A stretch of DNA of 64,000 bases from Candidatus Obscuribacterales bacterium (GCA_019745415.1 JAIETF010000008.1:116801-180800); one strand, 5' to 3'. Positions 18,545 through 28,239 are shown, counted from the first letter of the stretch. Translations and numbers: made by a program. The notes: generated by a model not told the origin, from the letters alone.

Positions 18545-20395
18545 TTGAGACTGTCTCTGACAGCAAAAGCTCTCATTCTCATTTCAGTGCCGCTGCTCTT
18601 TGAAGTTGGTTCCGCCTGGCTCTTGCTCGATTTACAGAAACAGGCCGAAGAAGAGGCTGAGCGAGCGAATCGCTCCCGGGCAGTTTCAGATCAAATCAAT
18701 CAGATTTCACGCAATATATATGAAGTCTGGAATACAGTTTCTTCCGCTTCGCGTGGTACCTGGCTCAGTAGTTCCTTCCTAAGCCAGAGCTATAAGAAGA
18801 CTTTCAATGGACTGAGAGAGCAATATACCTATTTGATTAATCTCTCGGGAAAGAATGAGAAGCTGGTCAAATGTGCCAAAGAAGCGATGGCTGCTATTGA
18901 TCAAGCTGAGGCTCTACTTGATAAGAATTGCCTGGATTTGCGAGCAGGCAAAGTAGAAGAAGTTTTTGCCAATCACAAAGACAAAGAGAAGCAACTCAAG
19001 CAACTATATAAGCAGATGCTCTCACAAGAGTTTTTTCTTGTTGAGCATGAAGAAGAGGAATTTCTCAAGAATTCGCCGGTACGCTTGCGAGAGTACCGGC
19101 AACGCACCATTAGCATTTTTGTTGTGGCAATGGCGGCCCATGTCATTTTTAGCGTGATACTGGTTGTCTTTTTGGTGGGCCGGGTGACCAGTCGATTGGG
19201 CTATCTTGGGCGCGAAGTCTCTAAACTTGGTACGGGTAGGCCGCTTCTTCCTCTTAGTGGTGGTGATGAAATAGCTTCTTTATCGAGGGCTCTTTCGACA
19301 ATGGCTACAGAACTCAATGCTCTTTTGCGTAAGCAGGGGGCGATTGTCAATAATGCTCGGGATACCATTTGCGTTATCGATGATAAGGGTTGTTTCCTTT
19401 CCATCAACCCTGCCGGTGAAGAACTTTTCGGACTCTATAGTGATGAACTTATCGCTTCTCGATTTATTGAATATCTGCATCCGGCTGATAAAGAAATTGC
19501 CCTCACCTGGTATCAAGGACTCAAGAGCAGAAGCGATAAAGGGCGGGGCACCGAAGGTAATACCGTTGAACTGAGGCTCTATCGCCGCGCCGCCAACAAA
19601 GCAGGGGCGGTCTCTGCCGAGCCGCTGACCACCCTTTGGAGCGGTCAGTGGTCGGAGGCGGATCGCTCTTTATTTTGTGTCATTCACGATATCAGCGAAC
19701 GTAAAGAGCTGGAGAAAGCCAAACAAGAATTTACTGCCATGCTCACCCACGATCTGCGTTCACCTCTAGCCACGATCAGAGGCCTGCTTGAGCTGTTGGA
19801 CGCCGGTCGTTTAGGGGCGCTGAGCGATCGCGGGCGTGAACTAGTGGAAATGGCCGACCGCAATAGCACACGTATGATGAATCTTATCAATGACTTACTC
19901 GATATCGAGAAAATCAATTCCGGTACCATGCCTCTAGAGATAGAAGAGGTGGCTGTTGGTGAGCTTTTCGCAGAGGTGGAACTGAGTCTGGGGCAATGGA
20001 TGAAAGAAAGTCGTATTGCCTTGAAGATCAACCAGAATAGCTATAAGGTTTTTGCCGATCGAGATAAATTGAGTCGGGTTCTTTTCAATCTTGTCTCTAA
20101 TGCCGTCAAGTTTTCTGAGCCTGGTTGTCGAGTTACACTGAGCGCCATGCCTGAAGGTGAATATATAAAGATTAGCGTCACCGATCAGGGACCCGGTATT
20201 TCTGCCGATAAGCTTGATTCAATTTTTGAACGGTTTGCCCAAGTCAGTTCAGCCGACCATAAAGAAAAAGGGGGCTCGGGTCTGGGCCTGGCCATTTGCC
20301 GCGCTATCGTTAACCTGCATGGCGGTAAAATCTGGGCACAGAGCACGGTGGGACTTGGCTCTACCTTCAATTTTACTGTTCCAGCCGCTATATAG
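18545..20395 (+). CDS. Membrane sensor histidine kinase (HAMP-like, PAS, HisKA)
   Basis: 616 aa from TTG 18545, which has AAGGGA eight bases upstream; GTG 18521 is the longer alternative. Order: membrane helix 1 (about 7-28), a helical periplasmic domain of about 160 residues resembling CHASE3, helix 2 (about 190-212), a HAMP-like linker, PAS (about 265-385), HisKA with phospho-acceptor His402 in MLTHDLRSPLATIR, and HATPase with NLVSNAVKFS, DQGPGI and GSGLGLAI. It most likely phosphorylates the divergent OmpR-type regulator. The ligand is unknown. Confidence 0.93.
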   Translation: MRLSLTAKALILISVPLLFEVGSAWLLLDLQKQAEEEAERANRSRAVSDQINQISRNIYEVWNTVSSASRGTWLSSSFLSQSYKKTFNGLREQYTYLINLSGKNEKLVKCAKEAMAAIDQAEALLDKNCLDLRAGKVEEVFANHKDKEKQLKQLYKQMLSQEFFLVEHEEEEFLKNSPVRLREYRQRTISIFVVAMAAHVIFSVILVVFLVGRVTSRLGYLGREVSKLGTGRPLLPLSGGDEIASLSRALSTMATELNALLRKQGAIVNNARDTICVIDDKGCFLSINPAGEELFGLYSDELIASRFIEYLHPADKEIALTWYQGLKSRSDKGRGTEGNTVELRLYRRAANKAGAVSAEPLTTLWSGQWSEADRSLFCVIHDISERKELEKAKQEFTAMLTHDLRSPLATIRGLLELLDAGRLGALSDRGRELVEMADRNSTRMMNLINDLLDIEKINSGTMPLEIEEVAVGELFAEVELSLGQWMKESRIALKINQNSYKVFADRDKLSRVLFNLVSNAVKFSEPGCRVTLSAMPEGEYIKISVTDQGPGISADKLDSIFERFAQVSSADHKEKGGSGLGLAICRAIVNLHGGKIWAQSTVGLGSTFNFTVPAAI

Positions 20396-20424
20396 ACTTT
20401 ATATAAAATCGGCAAAGAAAAAGG

Positions 20425-20453
20425 TTGACTACCATACGGCTGTATGGTTTAAT
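20425..20453 (+). promoter_or_regulatory. imu promoter with embedded palindromic operator (candidate SOS box)
   Basis: TTGACT (20425-20430), a 17-bp spacer and TTTAAT (20448-20453) form a near-consensus sigma-70 type promoter. The spacer contains the perfect inverted repeat CCATAC-GGCT-GTATGG (20432-20447), so a bound repressor would block both hexamers. It precedes imuA by about 60 bp. Since imu cassettes are normally SOS-controlled, LexA is the obvious candidate, but the box does not look like the E. coli, B. subtilis or cyanobacterial LexA motifs that I know. Confidence 0.75.
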
Positions 20454-20511
20454 TTCTTCATCGGGGAAATGCAGTTTTTAACTAGATAGAAAGGAGGCTA
20501 TAGCGCCAGCT

Positions 20512-21333
20512 ATGGTCCAGGTCGGTGTCGCTAATTTAAGAAAAGAACTGGAACAGTTGTTCCCAGGAAAGTGGCTTTCTCCCGGAGAGAGTGCGAGGGC
20601 TCTCAAAACCGGGTTGAGCTTTCTGGATGTTCTTAGTCCTGCTCTTGTTAGAAGACATTTGACCGAATGGTTTGGTTCGTCATCTTCAGGAAAAACATCG
20701 GTCTTAAGAACCCTTTGCTCCAGATGGTGTGCGTCCGGTCTGAATATCGTTTATATCGACACTTTTGACAGGCTGCTCGCATCCGACTGGTGTGATGTTG
20801 GTAACAAGAATGAAGGAAAATTCTGGGTCTTGAGAGGTGGGGTAACCATACCGGAGAGAGAGGCTGGATTGGATTATACGAAGAATGCACTCTGGGCCTG
20901 TGAGCAATTGATTCGCTCTCAAGCTTTTGATGTGGTCATTCTCGATCTGGCGGAGAGGGGAGTCATCACAAGCAGTGTTCATGCAAGACTTAAGAGGTCC
21001 TTGGAGAGATCCAATACTTCTTTAATTGTGCTTCGGGATGATGACTCCCTTTCATCCGATTCTGAAATGGGAAAGTTTGCATCGCCTGGTTCTTCTGCAG
21101 CAGGCAGAGTTGATTTTGGTTTCGTAGAGCCAGTGCGTGTTGAGTATGGTATCGATGGACCGGTATCTATCACTCCCACTATTCGCAGTACTATCGCGCG
21201 AGCGATTCTTCGTGCCGGAATGGGAGTTAGTGGTGGGGGTAAGAGTCTGGAGGTGAGTGTCTCTCCTTATGTCTCGAATCGCTTGTTTACGCATCCCCCG
21301 GTTCCCGATCGTCGTACATCAAAAAAGAGATGA
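20512..21333 (+). CDS. imuA: ImuA-like RecA-fold mutasome protein
   Basis: 273 aa, ATG start; AGGAGG lies unusually far upstream (about 14 bp). The P-loop WFGSSSSGKTSVL (Walker A 55-62) and a strand FDVVILDLAERGV resemble the truncated RecA-like core of ImuA. These proteins bind ImuB and RecA and are needed for DnaE2-dependent mutagenesis. The assignment comes mainly from gene order imuA-imuB-dnaE2, plus length and P-loop. The C-terminus is Gly/Ser/Arg-rich and overlaps imuB by about 65 bp in another frame, implying coupled translation. Confidence 0.8.
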   Translation: MVQVGVANLRKELEQLFPGKWLSPGESARALKTGLSFLDVLSPALVRRHLTEWFGSSSSGKTSVLRTLCSRWCASGLNIVYIDTFDRLLASDWCDVGNKNEGKFWVLRGGVTIPEREAGLDYTKNALWACEQLIRSQAFDVVILDLAERGVITSSVHARLKRSLERSNTSLIVLRDDDSLSSDSEMGKFASPGSSAAGRVDFGFVEPVRVEYGIDGPVSITPTIRSTIARAILRAGMGVSGGGKSLEVSVSPYVSNRLFTHPPVPDRRTSKKR

Positions 21334-22918
21334 GTTGAAGGATCGTCCCTTTGTTCTTCTTTCCTCATCGCAGGAAAATCTAAATATAGGTCGCTGTAAA
21401 GTCTTGCTTTGCTCCGCTTCGGCTAGCAAAGCCGGTGTTGAGCCGTCTATGACTTTTACCGAGGCTAGAGCTGTTTGTTCTCAATTGATCTGGAGGGCTT
21501 ATGATGACAAGTTATACAAGAGTGCGCAGAAGAAACTGGCGGGAGAACTCATTGCACTATCACCAAGGATCGGTTGCGCTGAGCCTGGTATCTTCTTCCT
21601 CGATGCTCAGGGACTTGATCACCTGGGCGGCGAAGGCAAGCTTTGCCGAGATTTACTTAAGTTGGCTAGTCGTAATGGTTTTGTTGACGGGCGTGTCGGC
21701 ATCGCTGGTTGCGCTTTTACTGCAAGGATAGCTAGTAGTTCGCTCAAGAAGCGATGGACAATTGTTCCGGCTGGTCAAGACCGCGATTTTATGGCGCCTT
21801 TGCCGGTTAGTCTTTTACCTCTGTCGAGCGAATCTCTGGCTAATCTTGAGGCTCTGGGTATTAAAACAATTGCTCAGCTGCTCGCTCTTCCAAAGGTTTC
21901 TTACGAAGGACGATTCTCTTCCGATGTGATCTCGGCTTACGAGTTAGCCAGTGCATCAGATCCTTTCTCTCCATCTTTACCTTTGATCGAGAAGAGTTTT
22001 GATGTTTTTTTCGATATCGGCTCTTCTCTAGACTCTCTCAAAGAGACTCTCTTTATTTTAAAAAGTATGCTCGATAAGCTTTCTTCCGAGCTGCTCAAAG
22101 AAGGACTGTCTGCCGATGAACTGACTTTGCGATTTTATAATGACAATGATTTGTTTGATGAAAGAGCGATCAAGCTGCTTCGTCCATCTGTAAACAGTCG
22201 ATTCCTTCTTGATGTGGTGCGCTTATCTCTAGAGTCAAAACCTCTCAAGCGCGAGTTTACAGCAATCAGACTAATTGTTTCGCGCTTTAGCCGTGAGGCT
22301 TTTGAACAGATTCAAACCAAGTTGGGTTCGTCTCGAAATAATGAAAAGGAGGTCAATGATAATTCGGTTTTGCTTCTGATGCAAAGATTATCCTCTCGCC
22401 TTGGTGAGACCGCTTTGGTTAAGCCACTGGCTTCAGATGGTCATTTGATTGAAAATTCAGGCTTCTGGCAGCCGGTTTTGAGCCGCGCCTTGCCTTCTGA
22501 ATTCCTACCGGTTGATAGTGCGTATGTTGATAAGTGTCTTGGTACACCTGGAAAGGATAACTTGATGCCTGGTCTTGTACTTAAGCGTCATGTGCCGGCT
22601 ATGCCGGTTTTTGTCAGTAGCGTCAAAGGAGAGAGTGATTCTCCTCTTTCAGCTTCTCATAGTGTTCCTACTGCCGTTACTTACAAAGGGCAGTGGTATC
22701 AAATTAGTCGTGTCACTATGCCTGAGCGTATTTCGGGATTATGGTGGGAGGTTCCGGTGCGTAAGTCTTATTATGTAGCTTTGCTTGATAAGCTTTCGAG
22801 AAGAAAGTCTAGCCGAGCTACACCAGATAAGAAGTCGGACTTACCTGCCTTTATGACTGTTCTTTTGGTCTTTGATCACCAAGAGCAGTCCTGGTATGTG
22901 GAGGGTGTTTTCGATTGA
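21269..22918 (+). CDS. imuB: ImuB, catalytically degenerate Y-family polymerase
   Basis: 549 aa. The N-terminus MSRIACLRIPRFPIVV aligns with the first catalytic strand of DinB-type polymerases, but the usual acidic residues are absent (RIPRF in place of D-x-D-x-F). The second acidic motif reads IFFLDAQGLD rather than YSxDE. Loss of these residues is the ImuB hallmark: it acts as a hub bridging DnaE2, ImuA and the beta clamp. The finger/little-finger regions and a C-terminal domain with ISGLWWEVPVRKSYY are present. I could not see a canonical QxxLxLF clamp motif. GTG 21257 is an alternative start. Confidence 0.88.
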   Translation: MSRIACLRIPRFPIVVHQKRDELKDRPFVLLSSSQENLNIGRCKVLLCSASASKAGVEPSMTFTEARAVCSQLIWRAYDDKLYKSAQKKLAGELIALSPRIGCAEPGIFFLDAQGLDHLGGEGKLCRDLLKLASRNGFVDGRVGIAGCAFTARIASSSLKKRWTIVPAGQDRDFMAPLPVSLLPLSSESLANLEALGIKTIAQLLALPKVSYEGRFSSDVISAYELASASDPFSPSLPLIEKSFDVFFDIGSSLDSLKETLFILKSMLDKLSSELLKEGLSADELTLRFYNDNDLFDERAIKLLRPSVNSRFLLDVVRLSLESKPLKREFTAIRLIVSRFSREAFEQIQTKLGSSRNNEKEVNDNSVLLLMQRLSSRLGETALVKPLASDGHLIENSGFWQPVLSRALPSEFLPVDSAYVDKCLGTPGKDNLMPGLVLKRHVPAMPVFVSSVKGESDSPLSASHSVPTAVTYKGQWYQISRVTMPERISGLWWEVPVRKSYYVALLDKLSRRKSSRATPDKKSDLPAFMTVLLVFDHQEQSWYVEGVFD

Positions 22919-22919
22919 T

Positions 22920-25900
22920 ATGGCTTCTCTCGACTATGCTGAACTTCACTGTCATTCAGCTTTTTCTTTCCTATCGGGGGCAAGTCAGCCTGAGACCTTG
23001 GTGGAAAGAGCGAGAGAAGTTGGTCTTTATGCCCTGGCATTAACCGATACTTTAGATCTTGGCGGCATCCCTCGTTTTGGACAAGCCGCCCGAGAAGCCG
23101 GTGTCGCCGGTATTATCGGGGCTGAACTGATTATGGAGGATGGGTTTCAGCTGGTTCTGTTGGCTTGTGATTTGAGTGGTTATAGCAATATCTCTTCTCT
23201 AATCAGTAAGGCCCGTATGAATAATGAGCGGGGAGAGGCGAGGGTTAGGTATGCGGATTTATTTGAAAATTCGGGCGGCTTGATTGTTCTTTCCGGCGAC
23301 GAGAATGGAGCTATTGCTAGTGCCTTGCATAGGGGGGAAGAAACGAGTGCCGTTAAGTATTTGCGTAGACTGAAGGAGGTATTCGCTAGTCGCTTTTATA
23401 TAGAGGTCTGTAACCACCATTTAGCCCAGGAAAGTCGAGTGGCCAGGCGTCTGATTGAGATGGCTGTTTCTAGTGGGGTGAATTGGGTTGTTGCTAATTC
23501 TTGCTTTTATGCAAGACCGGCTGATCGCATTGTTCATGATGCTCTTGTTTGTTTGAAACATAGAGTCACTCTTGATAAAGCCGGTAGGCGCTTGCGCCCT
23601 AACGGCAGTTGGTATATCAGATCTCCGGAAGAGATGCTTGCTATATGGCGAGAAGATCTCACCGGTATCAAGAATTCATTGCTTATCGCCGAACAATGTC
23701 GATTTCGATTAGGCTGGCTTGATCCGCCCCTGCCCGATTATCGTATGTCTGATGAAATTGCAGCTAGCATTACCGATGGTCCCTCATCGCTTTCGTCAAT
23801 GAGTTATGGCGAGTTATTGCGTTATCTGGTCTTTCGTGGGGCCGAGGAGCGCTATGGAGAACTTGCTTCTTCGCCGGTTCACGTCAAGCAATTAGAGCAT
23901 GAATTGGCTTTGATCAACAGTCTCAAGCTGGCGCCCTACTTCCTTATTATGTGGGATATAGTGCGATTTGCTCAGTTGCGTGGTATTGCCGTGCAGGGAC
24001 GTGGTTCGGCAGCCAATTCCGCTGTTTGTTATTGTTTGAAGATTACAGCTGTCGATCCCATTGCCATGGATTTGCTCTTTGAGCGATTCTTATCGGAGGG
24101 GCGAAGTGAACCACCCGATATTGATTTGGATATCGCCCACCATGAACGAGAGCAGGTTTTGCAGTATGTTTATAACAAGTATGGTCGCTCCCATGCCGCC
24201 ATGGTCTGTGAAGTGATTACCTATAGGGGGCGGTCGGCGGTAAGAGATGCTGCTTTTGTCTTAGGTTTCTCCCAAGAACAGGCCGATATGCTGGCTTCTC
24301 TGGCCGGTCATAGTGAGGCCCGCGGTGCCGCGGCCCGTTTAGCCGGCAGTGAAGGTGATGTCCTCTCGCCTCTTGGTTTTGCTGCTGATGACAGACGTAT
24401 ACAATTACTAATTAAGATTGTGTCTGGTTTACATCAACTACCCAGGCACCGTTCCATTCATGTGGGCGGTTTTGTTCTTTCGGCCAGTCCGGTATCGGAA
24501 GTGGTGCCGATTGAACCGGCTTCGATGGCTGATCGCACTGTTATTCAGTGGGATAAGGATGACCTCGATCTAGTTGGTTTGATCAAGATTGATCTGCTTG
24601 GTTTGGGTATGCTCACCATGATTCAAGAGGCTTTGAAGCTTCTACATAGTCATCGTGGTATCACTCTTGATATCGGTAAGCTCGATATGAAAGACGCTTC
24701 AATTTATGCGATGCTGCAGAAAGCCGATACAGTCGGGGTGTTTCAGGTTGAATCGCGGGCGCAAATGAATATTTTGCCCAAGCTTAAGCCGGTTTGTTTT
24801 TACGACATCATTGTTTCGATTGCCATCGTTCGACCCGGTCCAATACAGGGCAACATTATTCATCCTTATTTGCGGCGCAGACAGGGTCTGGAGCCGGTTC
24901 GCTATTTACACCCCAGTCTAGAACCAGTCTTGAAGCGTACTCTGGGGGTACCGCTTTTTCAAGAGCAGGGTATGAAATTGGCGGTAATTGCCGCTGGTTT
25001 TACAGCTTCTCAAGCTGATCAGTTGCGTAAGGTGATGAGTCATAAACGCTCGGTTGAGAAGATGGCTAAACTTTGTCATTCTCTAGCCGAAGGCATGGCT
25101 GGACGTGGTTTTAGCCAAGAAGCCATCGAAACTGTTACACATCAGTTGAAGGCTTTTGCCAGTTATGGTTTTCCTGAGAGTCATGCCGCTTCTTTTTCTT
25201 TGCTTGTCTATGCGTCGGCTTATCTGAAACGTTATTTCCCCGCCGAATTTTATTGTGCCATGTTGAATGCACAACCGATGGGCTTCTATAGCCCTTCTTC
25301 TTTGATTGGCGATGCCAGGCGGCATGGTGTTGTGGTTTTGCCTGCCGATCTGGCTTTTAGCCGTTGGAATTGCACCCTTGAACCAATTCTCAGTTCGGCT
25401 CCACAGACTAGTGAAGATTTTGGTGAAGATTTTGGTCAAGCTCTTAGTCACAATTTGGGGGATGATTCAAACCCTGACCTGCTGCCTCAACTAGGTGCAT
25501 CGCAGTTGGCAACCACTGTCTTTGCCTTAAGGCTGGGTTTGAGATTTATCGACGGATTGGGTAGTCGTTCGGCTCTGCTTTTGGAAGCGGCCCTGCAAGA
25601 GGGACCTTTTACAAGTCTTGCCGATGTCGTCGAGAGAAGCGGCTTTTCTGCCGCCGAACTAAAAATATTGGCCCGGGCCGGTGCCTTTGAGACTTTTGTG
25701 AAAGGTAGGCGGCAGGCTCTCTGGCAGGTGCTTTCTCTTTTGAGTCCACGTCGGGCCACACCCTTGCTCGATTATTTGACTGGTACCGCAAGTAGTACCG
25801 ATATCGAAGTGGAACTGCCTGATATGACCGAGATTGAGAATGTCATAGCCGACTATAGTACTGCTGGTTTGACTACGGGGGCGCATCCCATGACTTTCTA

Positions 25901-26330
25901 TCGAGCCTGGTGTCGAAAGCGTTCGATAGTCAGTTGTCTTGGTTTGCGAAACGGCATAGACGGAGATGAAGTGGAAGTTGCCGGCGGTGTCATTTGCAGG
26001 CAGAGACCGGAAACAGCCAAAGGCTTTGTTTTTCTTACTCTCGAAGACGAGAGCGGTATGGCTAATGTGGTGGTCAATCCTAAGGTGTTTGAGGTCTATC
26101 GTCGATTGATCCTCGATAATCCTTATTTGAGGGTGCGTGGGCGTCTGCAACTAGAGCAGGGGGTCTGCAATGTTATCGCTAAACATTTTGATGTGCTGCC
26201 TGTCCTTAAGGATTCTGGCGTAGCTTCGACTGAATGCGAAACTTCTGACGGGGCGGCAGAACATAACCGAGGTCGCTCTCAATCCGTCTCTCAAAATGCC
26301 GTAGAGTTGACTTCTCGGAACTTTCGATAG
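22920..26330 (+). CDS. dnaE2: Error-prone DNA polymerase III alpha subunit DnaE2
   Basis: 1136 aa. The PHP domain starts YAELHCHSAFSFLSGAS, typical of DnaE2. The C-family palm shows GRGSAANSAVCYCL and the catalytic PDIDLDI. Further features are a tandem HhH-like region (about 870-930) and a C-terminal OB fold (VEVAGGVICRQRPETAKG, then FLTLEDESGMANVVV). It replicates across DNA lesions with ImuA and ImuB. The frame extends 16 codons upstream, but ATG 22920 is two bases from the imuB stop, with GGAGGG further upstream. The last 125 bp overlap the 3' end of an opposite-strand kinase gene. Confidence 0.95.
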   Translation: MASLDYAELHCHSAFSFLSGASQPETLVERAREVGLYALALTDTLDLGGIPRFGQAAREAGVAGIIGAELIMEDGFQLVLLACDLSGYSNISSLISKARMNNERGEARVRYADLFENSGGLIVLSGDENGAIASALHRGEETSAVKYLRRLKEVFASRFYIEVCNHHLAQESRVARRLIEMAVSSGVNWVVANSCFYARPADRIVHDALVCLKHRVTLDKAGRRLRPNGSWYIRSPEEMLAIWREDLTGIKNSLLIAEQCRFRLGWLDPPLPDYRMSDEIAASITDGPSSLSSMSYGELLRYLVFRGAEERYGELASSPVHVKQLEHELALINSLKLAPYFLIMWDIVRFAQLRGIAVQGRGSAANSAVCYCLKITAVDPIAMDLLFERFLSEGRSEPPDIDLDIAHHEREQVLQYVYNKYGRSHAAMVCEVITYRGRSAVRDAAFVLGFSQEQADMLASLAGHSEARGAAARLAGSEGDVLSPLGFAADDRRIQLLIKIVSGLHQLPRHRSIHVGGFVLSASPVSEVVPIEPASMADRTVIQWDKDDLDLVGLIKIDLLGLGMLTMIQEALKLLHSHRGITLDIGKLDMKDASIYAMLQKADTVGVFQVESRAQMNILPKLKPVCFYDIIVSIAIVRPGPIQGNIIHPYLRRRQGLEPVRYLHPSLEPVLKRTLGVPLFQEQGMKLAVIAAGFTASQADQLRKVMSHKRSVEKMAKLCHSLAEGMAGRGFSQEAIETVTHQLKAFASYGFPESHAASFSLLVYASAYLKRYFPAEFYCAMLNAQPMGFYSPSSLIGDARRHGVVVLPADLAFSRWNCTLEPILSSAPQTSEDFGEDFGQALSHNLGDDSNPDLLPQLGASQLATTVFALRLGLRFIDGLGSRSALLLEAALQEGPFTSLADVVERSGFSAAELKILARAGAFETFVKGRRQALWQVLSLLSPRRATPLLDYLTGTASSTDIEVELPDMTEIENVIADYSTAGLTTGAHPMTFYRAWCRKRSIVSCLGLRNGIDGDEVEVAGGVICRQRPETAKGFVFLTLEDESGMANVVVNPKVFEVYRRLILDNPYLRVRGRLQLEQGVCNVIAKHFDVLPVLKDSGVASTECETSDGAAEHNRGRSQSVSQNAVELTSRNFR
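25411..25434 (+). repeat. 12-bp tandem duplication in dnaE2
   Basis: GTGAAGATTTTG is present twice consecutively, encoding EDFGEDFG in a non-conserved acidic loop of DnaE2. The period preserves frame. Confidence 0.85.
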
Positions 26331-28236
26331 AAAAAGAATAAAGACCGGAAAGTATGACAGGTAAAGCAAAAAGCATATACCAGGTGAAACTCTTTGGTCG
26401 TGGACTGTTGACCAGTAGCTTGCAGCCAAGCAAGTGCCAGAGCACGAAATAGACCGGTAGCGTTATGCAGAAAGGCTTCATTATTTCAGAGGCGGTCAAA
26501 CCCATAAAGCCGCCTCTTTGAGCAAAACTTGTAAATTGAAAGAAATTTTCCGAAACTAGAAAGTGTAAGAACAAAACGATCAAATACGGCGAGACTAGGT
26601 AGAAAGCCATACTAGCCGGTAGAGACCATTTCTGCTGAGAGTCTGCTTGAGTAGATTTTTCTTCTATCTTGGCTCTATCTGAGGCAATTAGCTTGGAATT
26701 AGAGAGATAGTCCTGACTGCAAATACCTTTGCGCGAAGGAATGAAAAGATCGAGTAAGCCTATTGCGGCAGTGGCGTAGCGGAAAAGAACTGTGTAAAAA
26801 GAGATCTTCTTGTTCTCCTGGTAGTCCTCTTCTTGCAATCTCTTCCTTTCAAAGTTTTCTTCCACCAGCTTGAGATTGCAGACAAGCATGCCCGGAGTGG
26901 CTCTAAACTTACTTCTGAGAAAAATCAAGTCATACATAAAATTGCCCAGTGATATAAGGGCGCAGGAGATAAAGAAGGCTACTTCACTAGAGAAATGAAC
27001 ATAAACAGAAGAAGAGAGCATGCCCCGATTGAGGGTAAGAAACTCTTGGAATCGCATGATCTCGTTCAGATCGATCATGCTGAAGGCAAGCAAAACGATA
27101 AGAAGAGGCAATGTAAAAAAGACACAGGAATCTAAATAGATTATGCCGAATAGAAAAAACAGAAAGGTGGCGGGAATACTGAGCAAGTGGCCAAGATTGG
27201 TCTGATAGAAGTGAAAGGCAAAATAGTCGTGGACGAATTCACCACTGGCAAAAACAGTTAAGTAAAGCATTGGTGTCAGGAGCGATGCCTTAATGAGTCC
27301 ATCGATTGCGCTTGCCTTTACTCTCTGACTGAGCGGCGCCGGCGGTAACTCGGGCTTTTCTTGCTTCTCTTGTCCGAGGCTGTCGAAATCAAACTTTAAT
27401 TCATCGATAGACTGATAACGCGATTCAATATCTTTAGCCAACATCTTGCTGAAAAAATAGTTGAGATCGTGCAGCAAGTTCTCTGGAACTTCACCCTTGA
27501 GCATGTCTGCTCTAATTTCGGGCACCGGTGCTTCAAGATGATCAACTAAGACTTTGATGCCGTTCTTACTATTATATGGCGGTGCCCCGGTCAGGCATTC
27601 AAACAATAGGCAACCTAATGAATAGATATCGCTGCGGCGGTCGGTCTTTTCGCCGCGACATTGTTCGGGGCTCATATAAAGCGGACTGCCAAAGAAGTCA
27701 CCGGTGCTGGTCAGCTTTTGTGAAACACCAGCAGCGGCGCCATCGATACCGGCAATGCCGAAGTCGACGATCTTGATTGTGCCAGTATCTCTCTCAATTA
27801 GAATATTAGAGGGTTTCAAATCTCTATGTATTATGCCTTGATTATGAATAAAGGCCAGAACATCAACTAGCCCCTCAAAGATTGGCTTAAGTTCCGATAA
27901 ACTGAGCTTACCTTCGCGGCTGAGTTTGTAAGAAAGCGAGCGCCCCTCGACAAAATCCATCACTATATATGGTGACCCATCTTCCATGCCGAATTCACGC
28001 ACGTTGACAAGCCCGGCATGCAAATTAGAAATCTTCATGAGAGTGGCTTCTCTATTGAATCTTTCGCCGGCAGAGGCACTACCCCAAAGACTCTCCTTCA
28101 TGATTTTTAGTGCCACTCTTTCGCCGCTTTGGCTATCTGTGGCTTCATAGACCGTGCCCATGCCGCCCTGACCAAGCAATCTAGTCGGCACAAATTTGTT
28201 TGTCTTAAGCTTGATAGACTCTAGCTGTAAATTCAT
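26206..28236 (-). CDS. Membrane Ser/Thr protein kinase with C-terminal RDD-like domain
   Basis: 676 aa, ATG start. The Hanks-type kinase domain (about 15-285) is complete: LGQGGMGTVYEA glycine loop, Lys44 in VALKIM, IIHRDLKPSN with Asp139, DFG 158-160 and SPLYMSPEQCRG. From about residue 305 the protein becomes a multi-helix membrane domain. QRVKASAIDGLIKA and RATPGMLVCNLKLVEE match the two signature stretches of the RDD family, so I call it kinase-RDD. The stop lies 125 bp inside dnaE2 on the other strand. It is the downstream gene of a two-kinase unit. Confidence 0.9.
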   Translation of the reverse strand: MNLQLESIKLKTNKFVPTRLLGQGGMGTVYEATDSQSGERVALKIMKESLWGSASAGERFNREATLMKISNLHAGLVNVREFGMEDGSPYIVMDFVEGRSLSYKLSREGKLSLSELKPIFEGLVDVLAFIHNQGIIHRDLKPSNILIERDTGTIKIVDFGIAGIDGAAAGVSQKLTSTGDFFGSPLYMSPEQCRGEKTDRRSDIYSLGCLLFECLTGAPPYNSKNGIKVLVDHLEAPVPEIRADMLKGEVPENLLHDLNYFFSKMLAKDIESRYQSIDELKFDFDSLGQEKQEKPELPPAPLSQRVKASAIDGLIKASLLTPMLYLTVFASGEFVHDYFAFHFYQTNLGHLLSIPATFLFFLFGIIYLDSCVFFTLPLLIVLLAFSMIDLNEIMRFQEFLTLNRGMLSSSVYVHFSSEVAFFISCALISLGNFMYDLIFLRSKFRATPGMLVCNLKLVEENFERKRLQEEDYQENKKISFYTVLFRYATAAIGLLDLFIPSRKGICSQDYLSNSKLIASDRAKIEEKSTQADSQQKWSLPASMAFYLVSPYLIVLFLHFLVSENFFQFTSFAQRGGFMGLTASEIMKPFCITLPVYFVLWHLLGCKLLVNSPRPKSFTWYMLFALPVILSGLYSFSIESSEKSTLRHFERRIESDLGYVLPPRQKFRIQSKLRQNP

Positions 28237-28239
28237 ATC

